Positions 52,073-60,096 of a stretch of 64,000 bases of DNA are shown piece by piece. The DNA lies in NCBI RefSeq assembly GCF_020736845.1, contig NZ_JAFFQR010000105.1, positions 1-64,000 on the forward strand, read 5' to 3'. Made by a program: the position numbers and the translations under genes. The first letter of the stretch is position 1, and every line of letters begins with the position of its first letter. Source of the stretch: Paenibacillus farraposensis (GTDB taxonomy: Bacteria > Bacillota > Bacilli > Paenibacillales > Paenibacillaceae). Below the pieces are notes generated by a model, which ran no database searches, was not told where the DNA came from, and saw only the letters and a list, made by a program, of their open reading frames with translations.

Positions 52073-52855
52073 ATGGATACTGAAATTTCAAAGAGTGAGG
52101 CTCCCATGAAGGGAGTCCATCATTCTTATAGCGACGGGACAGGTTCTATTGGCTTTTCTGATCCCTCATCCAATAAGAAGGGCTCCCACAAGACGTCAAA
52201 TGCTTCAGCAGGAGTATGGAAGGTCGGAAGGCTATCAATGGGACTTTTTCTCGTCCTGTTAGGGGGTGTAACGTTTGCCTCCAAGTTTTGGGGAGCCGGC
52301 ATCCTGGAGCAGGTTTTAACCTGGTGGCCTGTCGTTTTTGTTTTACTGGGATTGGAAATTCTGATGTATACAGCGTGGAAAGGGACACGTGAGCGCATTC
52401 GTTATGATTTGTTCAGTATGTTCATTACGGCCGTATTGTTTTTTTTCTGTATCGGATTTGCTTTGGTCAGTTCACTGGGGCTTACTTCGCAAGTGAAGGA
52501 AATGATGGGCTCAGTGCAGGAAACAAGGCTTCTCCCTGATTGGCATGAGAAAATGCCTGCTGGCGTGACCAAGGTCATCGTACAGGGAGAAAATCCGTAT
52601 GCGGTCAAAATTGACACAACGACCTCACCGGAGGTGCATGTGTTCGGAAGTTATGTATACACAGGCAACGAGAACGAATTCAAAGGACAAGAGCTATACC
52701 AGACGAAGCAAATTGGAGATACGTTATATGTGCTGCTCAGCCAAATTCCGACACGTTTTATGCAGGATCGACAGCAGCTTGACGTTACGATTGCGGTTCC
52801 CAAGGGAATTGCGGTTACTGTACGCGATAGCCAAGGGAATATCATCGGAGAATAG
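52073..52855 (+). CDS. LiaI/LiaF-like membrane protein
   Basis: A 260-residue protein: a polar Ser/Lys-rich N-terminus of about 50 residues, then three hydrophobic segments (LSMGLFLVLLGGVTFASKF, LTWWPVVFVLLGLEILMY, FSMFITAVLFFFCIGFALVS) as in the LiaI/DUF5668 region, and an outside C-terminal beta-rich domain (VTKVIVQGENPYAVKID, LDVTIAVPKGIAVTVRDSQGNI) like LiaF/DUF4097 proteins. It starts 1 bp after the TM2-like gene. The operon as a whole suggests cell-envelope stress sensing. Confidence 0.75.
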   Translation: MDTEISKSEAPMKGVHHSYSDGTGSIGFSDPSSNKKGSHKTSNASAGVWKVGRLSMGLFLVLLGGVTFASKFWGAGILEQVLTWWPVVFVLLGLEILMYTAWKGTRERIRYDLFSMFITAVLFFFCIGFALVSSLGLTSQVKEMMGSVQETRLLPDWHEKMPAGVTKVIVQGENPYAVKIDTTTSPEVHVFGSYVYTGNENEFKGQELYQTKQIGDTLYVLLSQIPTRFMQDRQQLDVTIAVPKGIAVTVRDSQGNIIGE

Positions 52856-53022
52856 AGGCAGCTTTCTGGGAGCTTCTGGCTCCAGCTTTACATTCTGCAT
52901 CATTCACGCGATACTTTAAAGGAGAAGTCCTTGTGATTCATTCAGTGTATGGGATTTCAGGCAGAGCTACGACCAAGTGAATTGAATGCAACATGAATGT
53001 AGCCTGGAAAGAGAGGAAAACT

Positions 53023-53634
53023 ATGATACCATTGAATCCTGATACGCTTACAGAGCGCGAAAATTATAAACTGTTAAGCGGAAGCATTATCCCTAGGCCG
53101 ATAGCCTTTGTAACGACATTGAGCAGTAAAGGAGTACTGAATGGAGCCCCGTTCAGTTATTTTTCCATCGTAGCCTCCGAGCCGCCGCTTCTGTCCGTAT
53201 CCGTACAACGTGTGGACGGAGTGTCCAAAGATACAGCGCGCAATGCGATGGAGCAAAAAGCTTTTGTCGTACATATCACAGATGAGGACAATGTAGGCGC
53301 AGTGAATGTGACAGCTTCCCGACTGTCGCCAGACGAGAGTGAAATTAAGCTGGCAGGACTGACGCCGATCCCAAGTACAAAAATTGCGGTTCCGGGTGTG
53401 AGCGAAGCGAAAATACGGATGGAATGTGTTCTGGAGCGGGCAATACCGCTGGGAGGCACCGAAAGCGAACCAGCCTGTGATCTGCTGATCGGGCGTGTGG
53501 TACAGTATCACTTATCCGAGGAAGCGTATCAGAACACATATATAATTGCCAAGAATCTACGGCCGGTGAGTCGGTTGGCCGGGAATGACTATGCAAAGCT
53601 GGGAGAACAGTTCAGGCTGGAGCGTCCCCAATAG
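53023..53634 (+). CDS. Flavin reductase family (FMN-binding) protein
   Basis: A 203-residue protein of the FMN-binding split-barrel flavin-reductase-like family (DIM6/NTAB type). The family start NYKLLSGSIIPRPIAFVTTLS (about residues 15-35), NGAPFSYFSIVASEPPLLSVSV, and AFVVHITDEDNVGAVNVTA are visible. GAGAGGAAAACT precedes ATG 53023. Substrate unknown. A terminator follows. Confidence 0.88.
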   Translation: MIPLNPDTLTERENYKLLSGSIIPRPIAFVTTLSSKGVLNGAPFSYFSIVASEPPLLSVSVQRVDGVSKDTARNAMEQKAFVVHITDEDNVGAVNVTASRLSPDESEIKLAGLTPIPSTKIAVPGVSEAKIRMECVLERAIPLGGTESEPACDLLIGRVVQYHLSEEAYQNTYIIAKNLRPVSRLAGNDYAKLGEQFRLERPQ

Positions 53635-53712
53635 GGCATTGTTATTTTACAGCATAAAGTGTCTAGTGAATACTCTATCCCGCATAAATAGTTAGATAAG
53701 CTTATAAGAATA

Positions 53713-53757
53713 AAAAGGCAGTCTGGGGCTTTATTTTCAAGCCCATGGCTGCCTTTT
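53713..53757 (+). terminator. Terminator after the flavin reductase gene
   Basis: AAAAGGCAG pairs with TGCCTTTT with an inner GGCTT/AAGCC stem, followed by T residues. Confidence 0.85.
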
Positions 53758-54191
53758 TGATTACAGAAAAGCTACTCGCGTAATTCTTTCAACTCATAAT
53801 TGCAAGTAGTTATATGAGGAAGGATCAGCCCAAGCGAGGGATCGGGAGCGTAGTTTAAGATCATGTACGGTGAGCCGTTTCACAAGTGATGGTACACAAG
53901 ATAGGAAAGAAATTGTACTTGATAGTAGCTATTAGCGCTTTCCGTTACTCCAAAGGATTAGCTTTAAGGATTAGTTGTCACTAGCGAAGTTTGAGTTAAA
54001 AATCCCTCGGCTCCAGGATCGATAATATAGTTTTTTACAATGACGTAAAGGACCAAATAACATACTGATTCCGACCAATAGTCGGTAACGTGATCTGGTG
54101 TTATTCAATAGATCGTAACCTCCTGTTTTTTCTTCTTGACAAGATGCTATTCTCCCCGGGGTCAGCGCTCTTGTCAACTAAATGCAGAGGC
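53758..54191. other. Intergenic stretch, no gene supported
   Basis: About 430 bp with no credible reading frame. The inverted repeat TTGACAAGA ... TCTTGTCAA (about 54136-54177) lies just past the end of the TetR gene and may stabilise or end its transcript, though no T run follows. Confidence 0.3.
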
Positions 54192-54782
54192 TTAGGCTTC
54201 CAATGTCTTCAAAAAAGCAGATATATGATCTTTAATGTAATGCATATGCCGATTGTCAGCTTCCAGTTTGCTCAACATAATCCCGCCTTCAAGCGCGGCC
54301 ATAAGAAAAGAGGCTGCGCCATCTTGATCGATGCTTGATTTGAATTCCCCATTCGTTATGCCCTCATGCAAGATGTTCTTGATAAATGATATAAAGTCGC
54401 GCATGCGATTCTGGGTTTTCTCGCGCAGCAATGGATGCCCATCATCGTACTCAATGGCCGCGTTCATCACGGGGCAGCCTCCCACAAATGGAGGAGAGGC
54501 AACCACGTTGCTGTACACTTCAAACATACTGATCAGTTTTTCCATAGCAGATTGCCGAGAACTGACAGCTGCTACAAATTGCTCGAATACAGTATCGGCG
54601 GCATATTCAAAGGCTTCCATCGCAATTTCATCCTTATTGACGAAATGTTTATAGATGCCCCCTTTCTGAATTCCCGTAGCATTTATGATTTCGTTGAGAG
54701 AGACACCAGCATATCCTTGAAGGTTAAAAAGCTCGGCTGATTTGCAAATGATGTGTCTTCGGGTTTGCTCACCTTTTTTCAT
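54192..54782 (-). CDS. TetR-family transcriptional regulator
   Basis: A 196-residue repressor. The N-terminal helix-turn-helix is RRHIICKSAELFNLQGYAGVSLNEIINATGIQKGGIYKHFVNKDEIA (about residues 8-54), and the C-terminal part is the TetR_C type with VGGCPVMNAAIEYDDGHP. ATG 54782 follows GGAGG by 8 nt. It lies 21 bp after the HD-domain gene in the same operon, whose promoter region carries a 50-bp palindrome, the likely operator. The inducer is unknown. Confidence 0.92.
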   Translation of the reverse strand: MKKGEQTRRHIICKSAELFNLQGYAGVSLNEIINATGIQKGGIYKHFVNKDEIAMEAFEYAADTVFEQFVAAVSSRQSAMEKLISMFEVYSNVVASPPFVGGCPVMNAAIEYDDGHPLLREKTQNRMRDFISFIKNILHEGITNGEFKSSIDQDGAASFLMAALEGGIMLSKLEADNRHMHYIKDHISAFLKTLEA

Positions 54783-54803
54783 ATCCTTCACCTCCAGTTT
54801 GCA

Positions 54804-55379
54804 TCATTCACTGAAATGGGAGTGATGTTTCGCTGCTTCGATAATCGGAATCAATTTCGTATCGTTTTTTTTCTGAAGTTGGTAAGTAAAATGCTCGATC
54901 ATTTTTTGATTAATCCCAAGGCGCGGATAGTCTTCGATGATCTGCTGGACAAGATCCTTTGGAAAAAGATCGACCCGAAAACCTGCATCAACCATAACCC
55001 CTAAATGTACCAGAGCAATCTCAGGTTGGTTTTTTTCTGCTTCGACGGTGGCGTGCAGTTCGACTGCTTTTTGCACGATTTCCGCTTTTTCGATTGGATA
55101 ACCGTGTTGAACCAAGAAATGGCAAGCCGCCTCTCCGCCCTCGATTTCAAAAGTACGCTCTCTGTCTGCAAATGGTTCGGTCAAGCCCAAGTCATGCATG
55201 ATGGCACCGAGATATAGCAATTCCATGTCAATGTTCAGATCATTCTTCTGAGCGATCATATATCCAAAAGCATATGTTCTCATCAAATGATTGAATAGTG
55301 TTTGGGTTGAAAGTTCTCGCACATAATGAGTGGCATCAACCGACAGCTTGCTTTCTGGAACAATAAACAGTGAAGTCAT
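54804..55379 (-). CDS. HD-domain protein (phosphohydrolase-like)
   Basis: A 191-residue protein of the HD superfamily, similar in layout to cyanamide-hydratase-like HD proteins. The metal ligands are H31 in LFNHLMRTY, the HD pair in LGAIMHDLGLTEPF (about 57-70), and the later Asp in MVDAGFRVD. AAAGGAGAG precedes ATG 55379. First gene of the two-gene operon with the TetR regulator, so it is probably the regulated function; substrate unknown. Confidence 0.85.
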   Translation of the reverse strand: MTSLFIVPESKLSVDATHYVRELSTQTLFNHLMRTYAFGYMIAQKNDLNIDMELLYLGAIMHDLGLTEPFADRERTFEIEGGEAACHFLVQHGYPIEKAEIVQKAVELHATVEAEKNQPEIALVHLGVMVDAGFRVDLFPKDLVQQIIEDYPRLGINQKMIEHFTYQLQKKNDTKLIPIIEAAKHHSHFSE

Positions 55380-55414
55380 GTATTACTCTCCTTTGTGTTA
55401 GAAAATGTGTGCTT

Positions 55415-55464
55415 CTATGCTAACATAAAAAGATACCGTTCGGTATCTTTTTATGTTAGCATAG
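55415..55464. promoter_or_regulatory. 50-bp perfect palindrome, probable TetR operator
   Basis: Two 24-bp arms (55415-55438 and 55441-55464) are exact inverse complements around TT. The centre, AGATACCGTTCGGTATCT, is a typical TetR-family operator shape. It overlaps the -10 of the operon promoter and 5' leader, so binding would block transcription. The outer arms could also form a strong RNA hairpin in the leader. Confidence 0.75.
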
Positions 55465-55481
55465 TTCTATTTCGTTTTCAA
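55453..55481 (-). promoter_or_regulatory. Promoter of the HD/TetR operon
   Basis: On the minus strand TTGAAA (55481-55476), 17 bp, TAACAT (55458-55453), about 75 bp upstream of the HD-domain start. The -10 lies within the palindrome. Confidence 0.6.
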
Positions 55482-55586
55482 TAGTTGAGTTGCGTCGTCT
55501 ATTATATCGCTGGCTTCCACAAATGCTTGCTTACGGAATCTAAGATATCGTAGACCGCGGGCTTCATGTTATTTGGATGATTAAAA

Positions 55587-55907
55587 ATGACAACCAGCGG
55601 TACCTCCTTGAAGGAATTGTATTTGGCGTCTCCTCGACTGGAAGGAAAGAACTCCGACATCCTTCGTTCCATCCGGACTGAATTGGTTCCGGGCATTCCT
55701 GTTCTCGTTGTATTCATTCGGCATCGTACGAAGAAGAATGAATGGCTCGCGATTCTCTCAACCGACCTGAGCTTAACAGTAGAGGAAGTCATTCGTATCT
55801 ACTCCATGCGTTGGGACATAGAAGTCTTCTTTAAGTGCGCTAAATCCTTGTTACGCTTGCAAAAGGAGTTTCAAGGTTTGAACAATCTGACAGCACAGCA
55901 AGCCTAG
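55587..55907 (+). pseudogene. IS4-family transposase remnant
   Basis: A 106-codon fragment with the C-terminal part of an IS4-type DDE transposase: VVFIRHRTKKNEWLAILSTD, followed by IRIYSMRWDIEVFFKCAKSLL with the conserved Y-(2)-R-(3)-E signature (YSMRWDIE). The N-terminal two thirds and the end after EFQG are missing, and related residues are seen in other frames upstream to about 55500. No terminal inverted repeats were found. It marks an old insertion. Confidence 0.8.
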
Positions 55908-55909
55908 CG

Positions 55910-56035
55910 GATAAGGGTGTATCCAGATGGAGAGCGGTTTACTGTCAAGAAATTTTGGAATATCGCATCCAGCATGTGCGCGATCACCTAGCCGAGATTA
56001 AGCGGGTGAAGGAGGCGTATCGGCAGAGTCGCTAA
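55910..56035 (+). pseudogene. Unassigned coding remnant
   Basis: Forty-one codons without a start, rich in Arg, Glu and His (WRAVYCQEILEYRIQHVRDH), ending in TAA. The helical pattern resembles the C-terminal coiled region of MerR-type regulators, but this is weak. Confidence 0.3.
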
Positions 56036-56066
56036 AAGATTTGGTAGGAAGCTTACAAGAAACTCC

Positions 56067-56594
56067 GTTTCGGAATACATCAGGGGGCGGAGATTAACCC
56101 ATGCTGTTTATGACTTATTTTACCCCAACCTCAGAAATGTAGAGATCGCAATCAAATATCAATTTGCTTCTCAAGAGTCTGTTACTCGTGCATTTCAGCA
56201 AATGTTTTCTATCACCCCGGGGCAATTCCGCAAGCAAACTGATATGAATGACACGTTGTTCAGGGCAATGGAGAAGAAGGCATTGGATGAAGTTAGACTA
56301 CGGGCAATTACTCAGCGGGGTAGCTCTTGACCCCGTTATCATCATAGAGGGAAGACCTCAATTGGTTGGCATGAGATGCGAGACTTCATTCTCACGCAAT
56401 CAGAAGGCTTTGGGATTCCTTTAGACAACGCATATCAGAAATCGATAGAAAGCGTGAACCTGAGTCTATATATTATGCTCTCATTGAACTTACGGAAGAT
56501 AAATGGGAAGTCTCTTATACCACCAGTTAAAATGTTTGAGGAAAAAGTAAAACCGGATGCTGTTTCAATAAACGAGCATTCGTTGGGCGGGTAA
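56067..56594 (+). pseudogene. Decayed AraC-family regulator (with GyrI-like tail)
   Basis: The DNA-binding half of an AraC protein can be read at 56067-56330 (SEYIRGRRLTHAVYDLFY, then YQFASQESVTRAFQQMF and ITPGQFRKQ), starting in the middle of the domain. After a TGA the sequence continues in other frames with RPQLVGMRC and KINGKSLIPPVKMFEEK, as expected for a GyrI-like ligand domain with several frameshifts. The first helix-turn-helix is missing. Confidence 0.7.
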
Positions 56595-56686
56595 TGCAGA
56601 AGTATTATATTTGTATTGCAGTCATCAAACATCTATCTGGTCTTACTGTTACATGCTATGCGGTGAGCCTTATCATAAGCCGCAAC

Positions 56687-57031
56687 TTACTGAAATAGCA
56701 AGGTAACAGATAAACCAAGCATTAATATTGCATTTACCGCCATGATTGGTTTATGCTTGGCACGAACAAGATGGGCATGAATAGCGCCTAGCATTAGAAC
56801 AATAAATAGAGCGGCTGCGTAGTCCTTGTTCCCCGGAACCCAGATCGTTGTTATCATGATCAAGACACCTATCAATTCTCCAGCGGCGACAACAAACATT
56901 GCCCACATGGGGTAATTGTATTGGTTCCAGTGACGAACCATTGAAGGAGTCTGAAAAAACTTTAACGAAGCGGATACGGAAAACATAACGATTAATATGA
57001 ATTGAAATAGGATGACCCAAGTTTGTTCCAT
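56687..57031 (-). CDS. DoxX-like small membrane protein
   Basis: A 114-residue protein with four membrane segments (ILFQFILIVMFSVSASLKFF, MWAMFVVAAGELIGVLIMI, YAAALFIVLMLGAIHAHLV, MAVNAILMLGLSVTLLF), matching the DoxX/DoxD-like family. AAGGAGCGAACG precedes ATG 57031. It is divergent from the Crp/Fnr regulator, which may control it. Function unknown. Confidence 0.82.
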   Translation of the reverse strand: MEQTWVILFQFILIVMFSVSASLKFFQTPSMVRHWNQYNYPMWAMFVVAAGELIGVLIMITTIWVPGNKDYAAALFIVLMLGAIHAHLVRAKHKPIMAVNAILMLGLSVTLLFQ

Positions 57032-57145
57032 CTGACGTTCGCTCCTTTGTTTTACCCAGTTATATGTCTGCTTCCAAAGATAGTCTAAATGAAGTAAACC
57101 ATTGGTGTATGTAGTCTAGAATACAAAGTGAAAAGGAAGAGGTAT

Positions 57146-57844
57146 TTGGAAACTATTAAATATTTATCCAGAATTGATTTGTTTAGTGGACTTAGCGAAG
57201 AGGAGTTAAGGCGCCTGGACGTTGCAACACCGATTTGTACACATGAAAAGGGAGCCGTAGTTGCATCTCCTCATTTGGAGGCAAAGGTATTGTACCTTGT
57301 GAAATCAGGAAAGGTTCGTATTTATAAATTGACAGAAGAGGGGAAGGAACTGACACTTGATATTCTAAGAACAGGGCATGTTTTTGGAGAAATGACATCC
57401 TTTAAAACCAGGTCTCATATGTACGCCGTGACGATGGAAGAATCCATCATTTGCGAGATAGACCGGCAACAATTCCGCGAGATCATCAGTAAAAAATCAG
57501 AACTTGCTTTAAAATATATTGATATCGTAACAGCAAGGTTATCAGAGGTCGAGGAAATGCTCGAGTATATGGCTTATGGAAGCGTGCGAAAGCGGCTTCT
57601 GTTTTTGCTGAATAAGCTTTTGGGTAAATTCGGGTCGAATCACTTAGTTGATTCGGAGTGGGTACAATTGGAGATTGCTATCACGCATCAGGAACTAGCA
57701 AGTATGACGGGGAGTCTAAGAGAGACCGTAACTTCAATATTAAATCAGTTGGTTTCAGAAGGTTTAGTACGTAAAGAGGGTATAAGAAGAAATTATTGGA
57801 TTCACCAAAGACGTTTACAAGATGCGCTTTCTACATGTAGCTAA
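57146..57844 (+). CDS. Crp/Fnr-family transcriptional regulator
   Basis: A 232-residue regulator with a cyclic-nucleotide-binding-type sensor domain (about residues 10-125: LFSGLSEEELRRLD, VKSGKVRIYKLTEEGKELTL, GHVFGEMTSF) and a C-terminal winged helix (about 150-225: ITHQELASMTGSLRETVTSILNQLVSEGLV). The cysteines do not form an FNR-type iron-sulfur set. TTG 57146 is chosen because AAAGGAAGAGG lies just upstream; GTG 57128 has no site. Divergent to the DoxX-like gene. Confidence 0.85.
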   Translation: METIKYLSRIDLFSGLSEEELRRLDVATPICTHEKGAVVASPHLEAKVLYLVKSGKVRIYKLTEEGKELTLDILRTGHVFGEMTSFKTRSHMYAVTMEESIICEIDRQQFREIISKKSELALKYIDIVTARLSEVEEMLEYMAYGSVRKRLLFLLNKLLGKFGSNHLVDSEWVQLEIAITHQELASMTGSLRETVTSILNQLVSEGLVRKEGIRRNYWIHQRRLQDALSTCS

Positions 57845-57992
57845 AAAACAGAAATTATCTTCAATCGTCCAAAGATTTTTTCGTCAGGTGAATTTTTTAT
57901 GAAAAACCTGCTTCCAGAAGTAGAAGATAAGCAAGGACTTATGCCAGCATTGGTTTTTAGGACATCATTTCAAAGAACGGACTTCAAAGAAA

Positions 57993-58145
57993 GTGATATT
58001 TCTGCTGGAAAAAGAAGTAATTCATACGTATGTACCGTATTTACTTTTACCTTATGGAAAATCTATTCAAGTAATTGAACCAATAAGTTTGAAGCAAAAA
58101 CTTGTTGAAGTTCTATATAAGTTAATTAATGATTATCAAGTTTGA
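57993..58145 (+). pseudogene. C-terminal remnant of a WYL/YafY-type regulator
   Basis: Fifty codons reading LEKEVIHTYVPYLLLPYGKS, then IQVIEPISLKQKLVEVLYKL, which is the end of a DeoR-like WYL-domain regulator. The N-terminal helix-turn-helix is absent. The TGA stop touches a strong terminator. Confidence 0.65.
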
Positions 58146-58182
58146 AAACTTTACTGACGGAAGATGTCAGTAAAGTTTTTTT
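58145..58182 (+). terminator. Strong terminator after the WYL remnant
   Basis: AAAACTTTACTGAC (58145-58158) pairs perfectly with GTCAGTAAAGTTTT (58166-58179), followed by T residues. Confidence 0.9.
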
Positions 58183-58198
58183 ATAATAGGGTATATCA

Positions 58199-59199
58199 TT
58201 AATCAATTCCGCCAGCTTCGGTAACCATTGGATGACCGTGAATGACCGCCCCTGGCGTTGACCACAACGTCAGTACCAAAGTCACGTACAATTAACGGTA
58301 CCAGGCCGGGGTGAATTTCTGCGGAGGGTACAGGCATGCTGGCCTTCAGCGTCGGCTCCGGGGGGATCAGCTCATCTCGGATTGCCATGTTTTCCTCCCG
58401 CGGCATCGTCACCGAGCCGTAAGGAGAAGGGAAGAGCACGAGGTCGGCGCCAGCCAGCCGCATAAGCTGACCGAGCAGTACGGACGCCGAGATACCATAA
58501 TGCGGCGACGGATAAACAGCACCCGCCAATGAAGGGGGGGCTGCAACCGGGACGAAGACGGCAGGATCGCTGCCAAGCTCATGCAGCGCATCGTAGCCGC
58601 AGGCCAGCACATTGAACAGCAGTGCGTTCGCACCTGCATCGATGGCTTTGAGGGCCTGCGCCTTGAGCTGCGAGGTCGGTCCAGTTAAATTCGCTGCATA
58701 CAGCAGCTTTTGCCGGTTTCACGCTCAGCCGACTCGGCGGCTTTAATACAGGCTTCGACACGTTTTTCAATCGGTGTCAGTGCATTTTCGAACAAAATTC
58801 CGTCGTCCTTGATCAGATCAACGCCACCGAGAGCCTGGCGGGTAAATTGCCCGCTCAGCTCGTCCAGATTCAAACCGAACACCGATTTGAAAATGCTCAT
58901 GAGCAGAGGACGGTCATACACGCCGAGACGCTCGCGCAAGCCACCAATGCCAAATTTCGGTCCGGAAATGCAGAACGGAATGCTTCCGAGAAGCCCAGCT
59001 TCGTCAGCTTGATTCGGCCCCATCATGAACTTCCACAGATTGAACCCGTGCCCAGATGCTTTTTGCATCCCGTCCCGCCTGGCTTGTGGAAGCTCGGTCC
59101 AGCTGCCTACCGTCATGCCGATGGCAATAGATTGGGCCTTTTTATAAAATCGGCTTTGTCATCGTATACCCGGTAGTCGCCAAGCAATAGCTCACTCAA
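58199..59199 (-). pseudogene. mtnW: Broken RuBisCO-like DK-MTP-1-P enolase
   Basis: Methionine-salvage enolase of the RuBisCO-like family, no longer translatable. It begins at TTG 59199, overlapping the proC stop (SELLLGDYRVYDDKADFIK). A lost A shifts the frame near 59145; the AIGMTVGSWTELPQARRDGM segment and GPKFGIGG follow, with a shifted and shortened stretch containing a stop between them. SGQFTRQALGGVDLIKDD, the region that carries the catalytic Lys in true RuBisCO, is intact. Another lost A near 58700 breaks the frame after ESAERETGK, and a last shift near 58265 follows VVVNA. The final 30 or so residues are missing. Confidence 0.85.
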
Positions 59200-60058
59200 T
59201 GCCCTCCTTTAGTACAGCTCCCATCTCACGGGATCGTTCGGTACAACGCTGCACCGCTGCAATCACGGTTTCATAGAAATCGCCTTTGTCCAGTGTCTCC
59301 AATGCGGCTATCGTCGAGCCATTAGGCGACATGATTTTGTGGCGCAGGGCAGAGGGTTCCTCTCCGGTCTGCTGTACCATACGTGCCGCCCCAAGCGCGG
59401 TTTGGACTGTCAGCTCGTGCGCTTGCTCAGGGGTCAAGCCACCACGAATCCCACCCGCAATCATGGCTTCCATCAAGTAGTAAATATAGGCAGGGCCGCT
59501 TCCGGAGATTCCGGTCAAAATATCCATTTTCTCTTCTTCGATAACAGTCACCGTACCTACAGACTCGAACATGGTGAGCACATTCTTACGCTGGACTTCG
59601 CTGATTTCCTTGGAAAAGCTGATGCCTGTTGCTCCCAGCCCAATCGAGCTGGAGGTGTTCGGCATCGTCCGTGCGATGGGCTGATTGCGGCCAAGCAGCG
59701 TTTGTATGGTACGAATGGACAGTCCGGCGATTAACGAAATGATCAGCTGATCATCTGACAGGAGCGGACCGAGCTGTCCAAGTGCTCCAGCAGCATCCTT
59801 GGGCTTCATGGCAAGTACGATAACCGGAGAACGGCGCAGCAGCTCGGTTTTCGCGGCTTCCTCTGTTTGGAACAACACCCCGTATTGCTGCTGGAGCTCT
59901 TCAAGGCGCGCCTGATTACTGCGGTTGATGACGGTAATACCGCCACGTTGGACGACGGAACGAGCCGTCATCCCGCGAATGATAGCCTCTGCCATTGAGC
60001 CTGCTCCGAAAAACGTAATTTGCTCGTTAATTAAAGCCTTCGTTTGTGATTCACACAT
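59192..60058 (-). CDS. proC: Pyrroline-5-carboxylate reductase
   Basis: NAD(P)H reduction of pyrroline-5-carboxylate to proline. The 288-residue protein has the Rossmann motif ITFFGAGSMAEAIIRGM near residues 14-30, VLAMKPKDA, and the conserved C-terminal DILTGISGSGPAYIYYLMEAM near 175-195 with MSPNGSTIAALETLD. GGAGG lies 10 nt before ATG 60058. Third gene of the proB-proA-proC operon, 38 bp after proA. Confidence 0.96.
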   Translation of the reverse strand: MCESQTKALINEQITFFGAGSMAEAIIRGMTARSVVQRGGITVINRSNQARLEELQQQYGVLFQTEEAAKTELLRRSPVIVLAMKPKDAAGALGQLGPLLSDDQLIISLIAGLSIRTIQTLLGRNQPIARTMPNTSSSIGLGATGISFSKEISEVQRKNVLTMFESVGTVTVIEEEKMDILTGISGSGPAYIYYLMEAMIAGGIRGGLTPEQAHELTVQTALGAARMVQQTGEEPSALRHKIMSPNGSTIAALETLDKGDFYETVIAAVQRCTERSREMGAVLKEGIE

Positions 60059-60096
60059 GGTTTCTTAACCTCCAAGGATACGGTTTATTTATAATA

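Noticed and set aside
53815..53890. Possible group II intron-like tail (GTACGGTGAGCCGTTTC)
   Set aside because: Only a short resemblance to domain V; no matching stem and no reverse transcriptase.
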